A stretch of 64,000 nucleotides of DNA from Azospirillum humicireducens (GCF_001639105.2 NZ_CP028904.1:140990-204989); one strand, 5' to 3'. Counted from the stretch's first letter, positions 8,714-17,924 are shown. The notes: a model not told the origin generated them from the letters alone. Program-made: numbers and translations.

Positions 8714-9457
8714 ATGGAGGAGCAACCCCGCAACTCCCAGACCGTCCGGACGCTTCTGCAGCTCCGCGAGCTGATCCTGAACGGTGAGCTCAGTCCGGGA
8801 GAGCGCGTGTCGGAACTGGGCATCGTCGACCGGCTGGGCGTGTCCCGCACCCCGGTCCGGGTGGCGCTGGTCCGGTTGGAGGAGGAGGGGCTGGTCGATT
8901 GCCTGCCGACCGGCGGTTTCGTCGTCCGCGCCTTCGACGAAACCGACATCGCCGATTCCATCCAGCTGCGCGGCGTTCTGGAAGGGATGGCGGCCCAGCG
9001 GGCGGCCGAACGCCGCCTGGACCGCGACGCGCTCGCCGATCTCCGCGGCATCGTCGAAGCCCTCGACGATCTGGTTCACCGGCGGGCTCTGACCATCGGC
9101 GATTTTTCCGACTACATCCGCCTCAACGACCGGTTCCATGCGCAGTTGCTTCATCTCGCCGACAGCGCGGTGTTGAAACGGTCGATGGAGCGGGTGCTGT
9201 CGCTGCCCTTCGCGTCGCCCGGCGCTTTCGTCCGGGTCCAGGCGGAGTTGCCCGAATCGCGGGAGATCCTGGTCATCGCGCAGGAGCATCATCGCTCGAT
9301 CCTGGAGGCCATCGAGAAAGGGGAGGGCAGCCGGGCCGACCATCTGGCGCGCGAACACTCCCGCGTGGCCCTCCGCAACCTTGAAAACGCCGTCAAGAAC
9401 CAACGCCAGCTCGACCGGGTACCGGGAGCCTCCCTGATCCGGCTGCGCGGCGCCTGA
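8714..9457 (+). CDS. vanR: GntR-family regulator, FCD (FadR-like) type, probable VanR
   Basis: A 247-residue protein. The N-terminal winged helix holds the GntR core (GELSPGERVSELGIVDRLGVSRTPVR) and the C-terminal FCD ligand domain carries the usual metal-binding-type histidines (NDRFHAQLLHLA, EHHRSILEAI). It begins 11 bases after vanA and 54 before vanB, inside the operon. In Caulobacter and Acinetobacter, VanR of this family represses vanAB and is released by vanillate. Two TGTATACA palindromes upstream of vanA fit its family's operator. ATG 8714 gives the normal family length. The more upstream open frame is overlap with vanA. Confidence 0.82.
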   Translation: MEEQPRNSQTVRTLLQLRELILNGELSPGERVSELGIVDRLGVSRTPVRVALVRLEEEGLVDCLPTGGFVVRAFDETDIADSIQLRGVLEGMAAQRAAERRLDRDALADLRGIVEALDDLVHRRALTIGDFSDYIRLNDRFHAQLLHLADSAVLKRSMERVLSLPFASPGAFVRVQAELPESREILVIAQEHHRSILEAIEKGEGSRADHLAREHSRVALRNLENAVKNQRQLDRVPGASLIRLRGA

Positions 9458-9511
9458 CCCACCTTCCCAAACCCGGTTCCCCAGACCCAACCCTTTGCCT
9501 GAGGTTCCCCC

Positions 9512-10483
9512 ATGCGCTTTGCCATCGATTGGCAGGATGCCCGGCTGCGCGCGGTGCGCGATCTCGCGCCCGACATCCGTCTGTTCGAAATCGAACCCGG
9601 CAATCCCGCCCGGACTCCGGCGCCGGGCAGCCACATCGGCGTCACGATCGCCATCGACGGACGGACCGATGCGCGCTGCTACTCGCTGATCGGCGAGGCG
9701 GAGGATGGCCTCTACCGGATCGCCGTCAAACGCCTGCCGGAAAGCCGTGGCGGATCGGCTTATATGTGGACGCTGGAGCCCGGCGCCCGGCTGCGGATCT
9801 CGGAACCGCAGAACCTCTTCGAACTGGCGCTGGACCGCCCCGATTACCTTCTGATCGCCGGCGGGATCGGCATCACGCCGATCCATGGCATGGCGCTCGC
9901 CCTGGCGAGGCGGGGGGCGCCGATGCGTCTGCTCTATGCCTGCCGGCGGCGCTCGGAGCTGGCCTTCGCCGATGAATTGCGCGACCACCTGGGGGACCGG
10001 CTGTCGACCTTCGTCGACGAGGAGGGGCAGCGCATGGATCTTGCCGCGGCCATCGATGCGCTTGCGCCGGACGGCGAGCTGTATCTGTGCGGTCCCATCG
10101 GCCTGATGGAGGCGGTGCGCCGCCAATGGCGGGAGCGGGGGCGGCCGATGGAGCGGTTGCGCTTCGAATCCTTCGGCAACAGCGGACGCTATGCCCCGGA
10201 ACCCTTCACCGTCCATATCCCCCGCCTGGGCAAGACCATCACCGTGCCGGAAAACCGCTCGATGCTCGACGCGCTCGAGGCGGCGGGGGTGGAACTGCTG
10301 TCCGATTGCCGCCGCGGTGAATGCGGCCTGTGTGCCGTCGACATCCTTGCCGTCGATGGCGAGGTCGATCACCGCGACGTGTTCTTCAGCGATGAGCAGA
10401 AGGCTGAGTCCCACCGCATGTGTGCCTGTGTTTCCCGAGCCGTCGGCGGCGGCATCACCATCGACACGGCGCGGCGGGACTGA
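9512..10483 (+). CDS. vanB: Vanillate O-demethylase reductase subunit
   Basis: A 323-residue NAD(P)H:ferredoxin-type reductase passing electrons to VanA. The flavin domain is at about 1-100 (with RCYSLIG-type binding as ARCYSLIGEA). The NAD domain follows (LIAGGIGITPIHGMA). The C-terminal plant-type [2Fe-2S] domain has Cys266, Cys271, Cys274 and Cys304 (CRRGECGLC...MCAC). ATG 9512 has a short GAGG upstream. This domain order is standard for class IA oxygenase reductases. The regulator gene placed between vanA and vanB is unusual. Confidence 0.9.
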   Translation: MRFAIDWQDARLRAVRDLAPDIRLFEIEPGNPARTPAPGSHIGVTIAIDGRTDARCYSLIGEAEDGLYRIAVKRLPESRGGSAYMWTLEPGARLRISEPQNLFELALDRPDYLLIAGGIGITPIHGMALALARRGAPMRLLYACRRRSELAFADELRDHLGDRLSTFVDEEGQRMDLAAAIDALAPDGELYLCGPIGLMEAVRRQWRERGRPMERLRFESFGNSGRYAPEPFTVHIPRLGKTITVPENRSMLDALEAAGVELLSDCRRGECGLCAVDILAVDGEVDHRDVFFSDEQKAESHRMCACVSRAVGGGITIDTARRD

Positions 10484-10564
10484 CAGGCCCGGCCGCAGAG
10501 ATGAGCGGACGAGATGCCGGGGAATGTGAGACCCACCTCGGCAAGCCATCAGCGAGCCGAGCAG

Positions 10565-11611
10565 CTACGCGCCCATCATCATACGGTAGCGGATCTGGTC
10601 GAAGATCACCGCCAGGATCAGCAACCCGCCGAGCAGCACCATCTGCAGATAGGAGCCGATCTGGGCGAGGTTCATGCCGTTCTGCACCAGAACGATGAAC
10701 AGAGCGCCCAGCACGACGGTCTCGACCCGGCCGATGCCGCCGCGCAGCGACACGCCGGCGATCACGCAGGCGGCGATGGACTCCAGAGCGAGCGTTCCGC
10801 CCAGATTGGCTTCTCCCGATTCCACCCGTGCGGTCAACAGCAGGCCGGTCAGTGCCGCGATCAGGGCACACAGGACATAGGCGACGATCAACGTGCGTCC
10901 GGTGTGGATGGCCGACAGCTTTGCCGCCTTGATGTTGCCGCCGACGGCGTAAAGGTGGGCGCCGGTCCGGGTGCGGGTCATGACGACCCAGGCGATGGCG
11001 ATCGCAACCGCGGCGACCAGCACCGGCACCGGAATGCCCAGCCAGCGGCCGAAGCCGAACAGGTCGGCGAACTCCGTCGGCAGGCCGGACACCGGGACGC
11101 CGCCGGTCAGGAACAGCGAACCGCCGGCCGCCACCGAACTGACACCCAGCGTCATGATGAAGGGCGAGACGCCGAACAGCGCGACGCCGGTGCCGTTCGC
11201 CAGTCCCACCAGCGCCGCCACCCCGAAGCCGGCCAGCGCGCCGAGCGCGATCACCAGGGCCGGAGCATCCGGGAACATCGGGCCGAGCGCCGCCATCACC
11301 AGCGCCGCCACCACGGAGGTGAGGGCGACGGTCGCCCCGACCGCAAGATCGAACCCGCCGGTGATCAGCACCGTCATCTGCCCGAGAGATATCAACACCA
11401 GATAGACCGACTGGCGCATCACATTGACGAGATTGTCCGCGGTCAGGAAACGATCCGAGGCGAGCGTGAACACGATCAGCGCCGCCGTCAGGAAGAAGGG
11501 CAGCACGCCCAGGCGGATGAACAGCGCCCGCCCGGCCGCACGCAGCCGGACGGAGGTGGGAGCCGGGACGGTGCCGGAGGAGGACGATGCGGCGGAGGAG
11601 GGGGCGCTCAT
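10565..11611 (-). CDS. Ribose-type ABC transporter permease (RbsC family)
   Basis: A 348-residue inner-membrane permease with about ten hydrophobic segments. The RbsC-family signatures are TADNLVNVMRQ near the N-terminus, GGFDLAVGA and GGNIKAAKLS in the cytoplasmic loop. It would form the channel of an importer for a sugar or similar polyol. Its ATG overlaps the stop of the ATPase gene by four bases (11608-11611), showing translational coupling. It is last in the importer operon and converges on vanB with 81 bases between. Substrate unknown. Confidence 0.88.
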   Translation of the reverse strand: MSAPSSAASSSSGTVPAPTSVRLRAAGRALFIRLGVLPFFLTAALIVFTLASDRFLTADNLVNVMRQSVYLVLISLGQMTVLITGGFDLAVGATVALTSVVAALVMAALGPMFPDAPALVIALGALAGFGVAALVGLANGTGVALFGVSPFIMTLGVSSVAAGGSLFLTGGVPVSGLPTEFADLFGFGRWLGIPVPVLVAAVAIAIAWVVMTRTRTGAHLYAVGGNIKAAKLSAIHTGRTLIVAYVLCALIAALTGLLLTARVESGEANLGGTLALESIAACVIAGVSLRGGIGRVETVVLGALFIVLVQNGMNLAQIGSYLQMVLLGGLLILAVIFDQIRYRMMMGA

Positions 11612-13155
11612 GCGGGCAGTCTCGCTTCCTGGTCGATGTTGGATGCCGGTGGGGTGGCAGCCGACGGGATGGGATCGAAGAAGTGGGAAAGAATGGCCGC
11701 TTCGCTGATGGCGTCGCCCTCCAGTTCGGCGGCGATGCGGCCATGGGCGAAGACCAGCAGGCGGTGGGCGAGGTTCATCGCCTCCGGCAGGTCGGAGGAA
11801 ATGACCACCACCGCCTTGCCGGCCTCCGCCAGTTCGCGGATCAGACGGTAGATCGCGGCCCGTGCGCCCATGTCGACGCCGACGGTCGGCTCGTCGAAGA
11901 TGTAGAGGTCGTAGTCGCGGCCGAGCGCACGGCCGAACAGCGCCTTCTGCTGGTTGCCGCCCGACAGCTTGCCGACGGCCCGGCCGCGATAGGCGGCCGG
12001 CAGCTCGACCCGTTCGGCGGTCGCCTCGCAGCGCTTGCGGATGCGCCGCCAGGGCAGCAGGCCGAAGCGGCTTCGCGTGCCGGCCAGCTCCCCCTGGGCC
12101 AGATTGTCCCGCGTGCTGAAGGCCAGCTGCAACCCTTCGGTCTTGCGGTCGGGTGGCACATAGCAGAGGCCAGCCCGCATCAAATCGCGGGTTGCGGCAC
12201 CGGTGAGGTCGCGCCCTTGGACGGTCACCCGTCCGGCATGGATCGGCAGCAGTCCCATCAGCGCCCTGAAACAGCGCGACTTGCCGGAGCCGACGAGGCC
12301 GGCCACGCCCAGCACCTCGCCCGCGCGGACCGCCAGATCGACGCCATGAACGCCCCACGCCCGCAGTCCCTCCGTCCGCAGCAGGACCGGACCGGGGTTG
12401 CGGGCGATGGACGGGTAGATTTCCGCGATGGCGCGGCCTGCCATCATCTCAAGCAGGGCCGCCTCGCTGGTGTCGGCCATCGCCACGGTGCCGATCCGCC
12501 GTCCGTCGCGCAGAACGGTGACGCGGTCGGCGATGCGGGCGAATTCCTGCATCCGGTGCGAAATGTAAATGATGCCGACGCCGCGAGCCTTCATGCGCGC
12601 GATCACCGCGAACAGATGGTCGACCTCGCGGTCGGTCAGCGACGCCGTCGGCTCGTCGAGGATCAGGATGCCGACCTCGCCGTGCAGGGCCTTGGCGATC
12701 TCCACCATCTGCTGTTCGGCTCGGCTCAGCGTGGCGACCAGCCGTTTCGGGTCGATGGCGAAATCGAGGTCGGCGAACAGGGCGGCGGCCTTGCGCCCCA
12801 TCGCCCGGCGGTCGAGGAAGGGACCGTGGCGCGGCTCGTCGCCCAGGAACAGATTCTCCGCCACCGTCAGGGTGGGCACCAGCGAGAATTCCTGGAAGAC
12901 GGCGGAGATTCCGGCGGCGCGGGCATCGGCGACGCCGGTGAAGCGGGCATGATGGCCACGCACCAGGATCTCGCCCTCGCTGGGGGCGGAGACCCCGGCC
13001 AGCAGCGAGATCAGGGTCGATTTTCCGGCGCCGTTCTCTCCGAACAGCACATGGACCTCGCCGGGGCACAGGTCGAAATCGACGCGGTCGAGAGCGGTGA
13101 CGCCAGGATAGCGCTTGGTCAGGGCGACGGCCCGGATCAGGACGGGAGGGGACAT
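11608..13155 (-). CDS. Ribose-type ABC transporter ATP-binding protein (RbsA family, double NBD)
   Basis: A 515-residue protein with two nucleotide-binding domains. NBD1 has Walker A GENGAGKS, the degenerate signature LSRAEQQ and Walker B ILILDEPTASL. NBD2 has LSGGNQQK and DLYIFDEPTVGVD. NBD2 also keeps a lysine P-loop (GLVGSGKS), whereas most RbsA proteins have an Arg-Thr version there. The start is ATG 13155 with GGAG seven bases upstream; GTG 13161 is too close to that site. It powers import with the permease downstream and the TorT-like binding protein upstream (64 bases away). Confidence 0.9.
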   Translation of the reverse strand: MSPPVLIRAVALTKRYPGVTALDRVDFDLCPGEVHVLFGENGAGKSTLISLLAGVSAPSEGEILVRGHHARFTGVADARAAGISAVFQEFSLVPTLTVAENLFLGDEPRHGPFLDRRAMGRKAAALFADLDFAIDPKRLVATLSRAEQQMVEIAKALHGEVGILILDEPTASLTDREVDHLFAVIARMKARGVGIIYISHRMQEFARIADRVTVLRDGRRIGTVAMADTSEAALLEMMAGRAIAEIYPSIARNPGPVLLRTEGLRAWGVHGVDLAVRAGEVLGVAGLVGSGKSRCFRALMGLLPIHAGRVTVQGRDLTGAATRDLMRAGLCYVPPDRKTEGLQLAFSTRDNLAQGELAGTRSRFGLLPWRRIRKRCEATAERVELPAAYRGRAVGKLSGGNQQKALFGRALGRDYDLYIFDEPTVGVDMGARAAIYRLIRELAEAGKAVVVISSDLPEAMNLAHRLLVFAHGRIAAELEGDAISEAAILSHFFDPIPSAATPPASNIDQEARLPA

Positions 13156-13219
13156 GCGCACACTCCGGATGGTCCCCGCCGCCGGCTCCCTCCGGAGATC
13201 GGCGGCGGGAGAAACGACC

Positions 13220-14296
13220 TCACTTCACGCTGAAGACGGGAGCGAAATTGTCCGGCGGCAGGATGGTGTCGCGCGGCACGCTGCCGACATTGGACTTGTC
13301 GACGACGAAGATCTTCGGGCCGACATGGCGGACCAGATCGGTCTTCTCCAGCGCCCGCACCGCCTGATCGATGGCGATGCGGCCCTGGATGACCATCGAA
13401 TCGGCCGGCGCCGCCTGGATGAAGCCGCGCTTGATGCCCTGGTGGACGCCGGGCGTCATGTAGAAGGCGATCAGCCCGACCTTGTCGGTCAGCCCGCGCT
13501 CGCGCAGCAGGCCCTGCGCCGCCTCGGCGGTCACGGCGGTGCCGGCGACGTATTTGATGTCGGGCGTCGCCTGCAGCGCGTCTTCGACCAACCGCAGCTG
13601 CGCCTCCTTGCCGGTGTCGCCGTAACGCGGTTCCAGCACCTGCACGGCGGAACCGGCCACCGCCTCCATGAAGCCCTTGTTGGCGGCCTCGACCCAGCCG
13701 GCGCCGGCCGGACCGGGGAACCAGCCGACCTTCACCGGCGGACTGCCGGCGGAATGCTTCGCCGCGAGATAGCGGCCGGCCTCCGCCCCCATGGTGTGGA
13801 AGGACACCAGGGACTTGGCGGTCAGTGCCGGGGAGGAGATGCCGTTGATGACGTCGATCACCGGAATGTTCTTCTTCGCCAACTCCGCCACCAGATTGTT
13901 CAACCCGTCGAAGCTGATGGCGCCGATCACCACGGCATTGGCGCCGCGTGCCACGCAATCCTCGATCTGGCTGATCTGCTTGTTCAGCTCGGTGTAGCCG
14001 CCGGCCTCCACCACAGTGACCTTCACCCCCAGCCGCTTGGCTTCCTCCACCACGCCGTAATCGACGCCGAGCCAATAGGCGTCCTTCATGTGCGGGAAGG
14101 ACACGCAGATGTCCCACTTCTTCGCCGCCTTGGGCAGCGGGCTGTAGGAGATGTCCTTCGGCTTGCCGTCGGCGGAGAAGGCTGGAGTCACCTCCACCGC
14201 CGGATAGGGAAACCACTCCGCGGCTGACGCCGGGAGGGCGGCGAGACTGCTTCCAAGAACTGTGGCGGCGACAAGAGCGCGAGCGAGGGCGTTCAT
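13220..14296 (-). CDS. TorT-like periplasmic substrate-binding protein
   Basis: A 358-residue type-I periplasmic binding protein. The signal peptide is residues 1-23 or so (MNALARALVAATVLGSSLAA, cleaved near PASAAEW). The mature part resembles TorT (WDICVSFPHMKDAYWLGVDYG, AVVIGAISFDGL, GWFPGPAGAGWVEAANKG). TorT itself works with a sensor kinase for trimethylamine N-oxide. Here the partners are an RbsA/RbsC importer, so a transport role is more likely. ATG 14296 is chosen for the signal peptide and GGAG upstream. Its ligand cannot be read from the sequence. Confidence 0.85.
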   Translation of the reverse strand: MNALARALVAATVLGSSLAALPASAAEWFPYPAVEVTPAFSADGKPKDISYSPLPKAAKKWDICVSFPHMKDAYWLGVDYGVVEEAKRLGVKVTVVEAGGYTELNKQISQIEDCVARGANAVVIGAISFDGLNNLVAELAKKNIPVIDVINGISSPALTAKSLVSFHTMGAEAGRYLAAKHSAGSPPVKVGWFPGPAGAGWVEAANKGFMEAVAGSAVQVLEPRYGDTGKEAQLRLVEDALQATPDIKYVAGTAVTAEAAQGLLRERGLTDKVGLIAFYMTPGVHQGIKRGFIQAAPADSMVIQGRIAIDQAVRALEKTDLVRHVGPKIFVVDKSNVGSVPRDTILPPDNFAPVFSVK

Positions 14297-14357
14297 GCGA
14301 GTGGTCTCCACGGCATGGGATTGGACGGATTGGGGTTTGGAGAGGCGGGGGATGTTC

Positions 14358-14399
14358 AAAAAAGGAGGGAGGCGGCGGACGGGGTGCCGCCTCCCCTCC
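14358..14399 (-). terminator. Intrinsic terminator after pxpC
   Basis: Read leftward, a GC-rich hairpin (10-bp stem GGGAGGCGGC/GCCGCCTCCC, extended by GGAGG/CCTCC with a one-base bulge) is followed by six T's (the A run 14358-14363 on the + strand). It lies between the pxpC stop and the TorT-like gene, so the importer genes probably have their own promoter within 14297-14357 or depend on read-through. Confidence 0.82.
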
Positions 14400-14401
14400 G
14401 G

Positions 14402-15373
14402 TCAGGCCAGGGCTTCGCGCAGGCGGGCCAGGCGACCGGCTTCCTCGGCGCGGGCAGCCAGCGCCTGATCCATGTCGACCTTGACGAAGCGGACGCCGGT
14501 GTGGGGCTGCATCTGGCCGATCAGGTCCATGTCGGCGGAGATCACCGCGCCGAGCGTGAAGTAACCGCCGCCCGACACGGCGTCGCGGTGGAGGACGATG
14601 GGCTCGGTGCCGCCCGGCACCTGGATCGAGCCATAGGGGTAGCAGGCATCGACGATGTTGGACGGGTTGGAGCCAGCGCCGAAGGGCTGTTCGCGCGGCT
14701 CGAAGGTGAAGGGGCGGCCGCCGCGGAACCGGTAGCCCATGCGGTCGGCCTCCGGCGCAACCTTCCAGCTGTCCTCGAAGAAGTTGCGCCCGGCCTCCTC
14801 GGTGATCAGGCGCCAGTAGAGGCCGGGCAGAACGCGCAGCTCGGCGCTCTTGCCCACCGTGCGGCGCAGGGCGTCGGGCACCTCGGTGCCGTGGCGCAGC
14901 GCCCCCGGCTTGCCCAGCGGCACCATGTCGCCCGCCGCCAGCGCCCGGCCGTGATAGCCGCCGAGCGCGCCGATGATGTAGGTGGAACGGCTGCCCAGCG
15001 CCGGCGGCGTGTCGATGCCGCCGGAAATCGCGATATAGGCGCGCGCGCCGCCCTTCAGATAATCGAAGGACAGCACCTGCCCGGCGCGCACCGAGAAGGC
15101 GGTCCAGGCCGGATGGGGTTCGCCGTCGACGCGGGCCGGCAGGTCGGCGCCGGTGACGGCGACGGTGGCGTCCACCTCGAACTCCAGCTGCGGCCCCATG
15201 AAGACCGCCTCCAGCGCCGCCGCCCCTTCCGGATTGCCGACCAGCAGGTTGGCGGCGCGCAGAGCATAGCGGTCCATTGCCCCCGACATCGGGATGCCGA
15301 GATGGAAATAGCCGGGCCGGCCGAGATCCTGGACGGTGGTCAGCAGGCCGGGGTTGAGAACCTTAAACGCCAT
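14402..15373 (-). CDS. pxpC: 5-oxoprolinase subunit C / biotin-dependent carboxyltransferase-domain protein (KipA)
   Basis: A 323-residue KipA/PxpC protein with the family N-terminus (NPGLLTTVQDLGRPGYFHLG, MSGAMDRYALRAANLL) and C-terminal PYGSIQVPGGTEPIVLHRDA. With PxpA and PxpB it forms the ATP-dependent 5-oxoprolinase in E. coli and Bacillus. The same family is also annotated as a carboxyltransferase. Its start overlaps the pxpB stop by 11 bases, and ATG 15373 has GGAG seven bases upstream. The presence of a biotin carrier and biotin carboxylase in the same operon leaves open whether the reaction here involves carboxylation. Confidence 0.87.
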   Translation of the reverse strand: MAFKVLNPGLLTTVQDLGRPGYFHLGIPMSGAMDRYALRAANLLVGNPEGAAALEAVFMGPQLEFEVDATVAVTGADLPARVDGEPHPAWTAFSVRAGQVLSFDYLKGGARAYIAISGGIDTPPALGSRSTYIIGALGGYHGRALAAGDMVPLGKPGALRHGTEVPDALRRTVGKSAELRVLPGLYWRLITEEAGRNFFEDSWKVAPEADRMGYRFRGGRPFTFEPREQPFGAGSNPSNIVDACYPYGSIQVPGGTEPIVLHRDAVSGGGYFTLGAVISADMDLIGQMQPHTGVRFVKVDMDQALAARAEEAGRLARLREALA

Positions 15374-16238
15374 GGAGGGTCTCCATCAGCCGCTGGTTGG
15401 TGCCGTCGATGTCCGCGTTGAAGCTGTCCAGATCGAATGTCACCTTGCGGATGCGCGGTTCGTAGCGGTTGGCCGCGACGTCGGCGGTGATGGCGTCGTA
15501 TTCCTCGCGGTCGATCGGCTTCCATTTCACGATGTCGCCGGGCCGGAAGAACACCATGAACTCGCGCAGGTAGGAGACCTTCTGTGTTGGGTCGTAGATC
15601 GGCATCGGCGTGATGCCGAACATCTGGTAGCCGCCGGCGCCGCGAACCGAATAGACGCAGCCGAAGCAGCCGCCATGACCGATGGTGTGCTTGGGCGTAT
15701 CGGTGCGCGGGCGCAGATATTTCGGCACCTGGATCTGCCGCGACCGCTCGACCAGCTGGTAGAGGAAGGGCAGGCCGGCGACGAACCCCACCATCGACAC
15801 GAACCAGGGCGAGGCATGGTGGGCGTGGATGAACTGCTCCACCGTGTCGTAGCCGTTCATGCGGGCGGCGTATTCCAGATCGGTGCTCTGCGGATCCTGG
15901 TGCCGCTCGCGGAAGCGCATCAGCGTCTCGGTGGTCCAGGGATCGCGGTAGAAGACCGGCACCTCGACGATTCGGGTCTCCAGCCGCTTCTCCGCCTTGT
16001 TGGCGGCCTGTTCGAGCGACTGGAGCCTGCTCATCAAGACGTCGGGGGCGATGCGGTCGGGATCGAACTTGATCTGGAAGCTGCCGTTGGCCGGGCAGAT
16101 CTCGGTGATGCCGTCGATGTGCGCCGCGCGGACCGCGTTGGTGATCGACATGCTCTTGAAGAAGGCTTCGAGCGACATCTCCTCGTCCATCTCGACGAAG
16201 ATGTGCTCGTCGCCACCGTAGGAATAGCGGGTCTGCAT
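15363..16238 (-). CDS. pxpB: 5-oxoprolinase subunit B (KipI family)
   Basis: A 291-residue KipI/PxpB protein. Characteristic segments are VPVFYRDPWT, FVAGLPFLYQL and the glycine-rich GHGGCFGCVYSVRGAGGYQ leading to FGITPMPIYDP. It carries an N-terminal ~90-residue region (EHIFVEMDEEMSLEAFF) typical of the family. The start is ATG 16238 with GGAG six bases ahead, ten bases after the biotin carboxylase stop. It pairs with PxpC; in many organisms the two are fused. Confidence 0.87.
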   Translation of the reverse strand: MQTRYSYGGDEHIFVEMDEEMSLEAFFKSMSITNAVRAAHIDGITEICPANGSFQIKFDPDRIAPDVLMSRLQSLEQAANKAEKRLETRIVEVPVFYRDPWTTETLMRFRERHQDPQSTDLEYAARMNGYDTVEQFIHAHHASPWFVSMVGFVAGLPFLYQLVERSRQIQVPKYLRPRTDTPKHTIGHGGCFGCVYSVRGAGGYQMFGITPMPIYDPTQKVSYLREFMVFFRPGDIVKWKPIDREEYDAITADVAANRYEPRIRKVTFDLDSFNADIDGTNQRLMETLHGV

Positions 16239-16247
16239 CCGGTGCTC

Positions 16248-17627
16248 CTATTGCGCGGCCTTCTGGGGATTGAATGCGGGGTTCCCGGCCAGCCAGCCTT
16301 CCAGGAACCGGGTGTGCGCCTTGCCCGCCCGGACATCCGGATCGGCGGCGAGCGCCTTGTGCAGCGGCACGGTGGTCTTCAATCCGGTCAGGGTGAAGCC
16401 CTCCAGCGCCGCCGCCATGCGGTCGATGGCCTCGCCCCGCGTTGCGCCATGCACGATCAGCTTGCCGAGCAGGGAATCGTAGAAGGGCGGAACCGTGTAG
16501 CCCTCATAGATCATGCCGTCGAAACGGACGGACGGATCGGTCGGCACCGACAGCTGTTCGACGGTGCCGGGGCAGGGCAGGAATCCCGCCGCCGGATCCT
16601 CGGCATTGATGCGCACCTCGATGGCGTGGCCGGTCCGCGTCACCTGATCCTGGGTGACCGGCAGCGGCTCGCCTCCTGCGATGCGGATCATCGCCGCCAC
16701 CAGATCGATGCCGGTGATCATTTCGGTCACAGGATGTTCGACCTGGATGCGGGTGTTCATCTCGATGAAATAGAAGGCGCCGGTCGGCTCGTCGTAGAGA
16801 TATTCCAGCGTACCGGCGCCGCGATAGCCGACGCTTTCGGCCAGCGCCACCGCCGAAGCGCAGAGCTGCGCACGGGTGGCCTCGTCCAGGCAGGCGGCGG
16901 GCGCCTCCTCCCACACCTTCTGGCGGCGGCGCTGCAACGAGCATTCGCGCTCGAAGCAGTGGATGGCTCGCGTGCCGTCGCCGAGGATCTGCACCTCGAT
17001 GTGGCGGGCATTCCCGATCACCCGTTCCAGGTAGAGTCCGCCGTCGCCGAAAGCGGCCTGGGCCTCCGACTGCGCCTGCGGGGCGAGGCGGCGCAGTTCC
17101 TCCGGCGTTTCGGCGATCCGGATGCCGCGTCCGCCGCCGCCGGCTGCCGCCTTGATCATCACCGGATAGCCGATGGCTTCGGCGGCGGCGAGTGCTGCCT
17201 CGACATCTGCGACGCGGCCCTTCGATCCGGGCACCACCGGCACCCCGGCGGCGATGGCGGCCTCGCGGGCGGCGGCCTTGTCGCCCATGCGGCGGATGGT
17301 GTCGGCTTTGGGGCCGACGAAGACCATGCCGAAGCTCTCGACCATGTCGGCGAACTCGGCATTCTCCGACAGGAAGCCGTAACCGGGATGGACGGCATCG
17401 CAACCGGCCTTCCGCGCGGCGGCCACCAGACCGGCTGCATCGAGATAGGAATGCCGGGCGGCCGGCCGGCCGACGCAGACGGCCTCATCGGCCAGTTTGA
17501 CCGCCAGCATGTCGCGGTCGGCTTCGGAATAGGCCTGGACCGTCTCGATCCCCAGGCTCTTGGCGGCGCGGATGATCCGCACCGCAATCTCGCCGCGGTT
17601 GGCGACGAACAGGCGGCGGATCGTCAT
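16248..17627 (-). CDS. accC: Biotin carboxylase (AccC family)
   Basis: A 459-residue ATP-grasp biotin carboxylase that carboxylates carrier-bound biotin using bicarbonate and ATP. Motifs: N-terminal IANRGEIAVRIIRAA-type start (FVANRGEIAVRIIRAAK), HPGYGFLSENAEFA, the glycine loop KAAAGGGGRGIRI, and the catalytic FIEMNTRIQVEHPVTE. Length matches AccC. It lies five bases after the carrier gene and ten before pxpB. This is probably a second, dedicated copy; housekeeping accBC are usually elsewhere and not next to pxp genes. Confidence 0.88.
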   Translation of the reverse strand: MTIRRLFVANRGEIAVRIIRAAKSLGIETVQAYSEADRDMLAVKLADEAVCVGRPAARHSYLDAAGLVAAARKAGCDAVHPGYGFLSENAEFADMVESFGMVFVGPKADTIRRMGDKAAAREAAIAAGVPVVPGSKGRVADVEAALAAAEAIGYPVMIKAAAGGGGRGIRIAETPEELRRLAPQAQSEAQAAFGDGGLYLERVIGNARHIEVQILGDGTRAIHCFERECSLQRRRQKVWEEAPAACLDEATRAQLCASAVALAESVGYRGAGTLEYLYDEPTGAFYFIEMNTRIQVEHPVTEMITGIDLVAAMIRIAGGEPLPVTQDQVTRTGHAIEVRINAEDPAAGFLPCPGTVEQLSVPTDPSVRFDGMIYEGYTVPPFYDSLLGKLIVHGATRGEAIDRMAAALEGFTLTGLKTTVPLHKALAADPDVRAGKAHTRFLEGWLAGNPAFNPQKAAQ

Positions 17628-17632
17628 CGCGC

Positions 17633-17869
17633 TCAGCCTTCCAGCTCGACGAGGACGGCGCCGGCCATCACCGGCTCCTCATCCTCCACCGCGAAGCTCA
17701 GGATGGTCCCGGCGACATCGGCGCGGATCTCGTTGAAGCTCTTCATCACCTCGACGAGGCCGATGACGTCGCCCGGTTCCACCCGGTCGCCGACCTCCTT
17801 GAAGGGCGGCTGATCGGGGGCGGGGCGGCGGTAGAAGGAGCCGGGCAGGGGAGAGCGGATTTCGGGCAT
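17633..17869 (-). CDS. Biotin carboxyl carrier protein (short, biotinyl domain only)
   Basis: A 78-residue biotinyl domain. The modified lysine is Lys43 in EVMKSFNEI, a variant of the usual EAMKM. It lacks the long N-terminal region of housekeeping AccB, so it is a stand-alone carrier. It pairs with the biotin carboxylase five bases downstream and may donate carboxyl to PxpBC. BirA would be needed to biotinylate it; one is encoded at 47383-48261 in another operon. Confidence 0.85.
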   Translation of the reverse strand: MPEIRSPLPGSFYRRPAPDQPPFKEVGDRVEPGDVIGLVEVMKSFNEIRADVAGTILSFAVEDEEPVMAGAVLVELEG

Positions 17870-17924
17870 CGATACAATCCTTCCTGAGCGGGCCGCCTGA
17901 GGCGGGGTGAAGATATCGAGGTGT

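Noticed and set aside
10484..10564. A terminator between converging vanB and the permease gene
   Set aside because: No stem-loop with a T run is visible in either direction in these 81 bases.
15336..17813. An 825-residue plus-strand frame across pxpC, pxpB and accC
   Set aside because: It is antisense to three well-conserved genes and has His/Gly/Asp-rich shadow composition.
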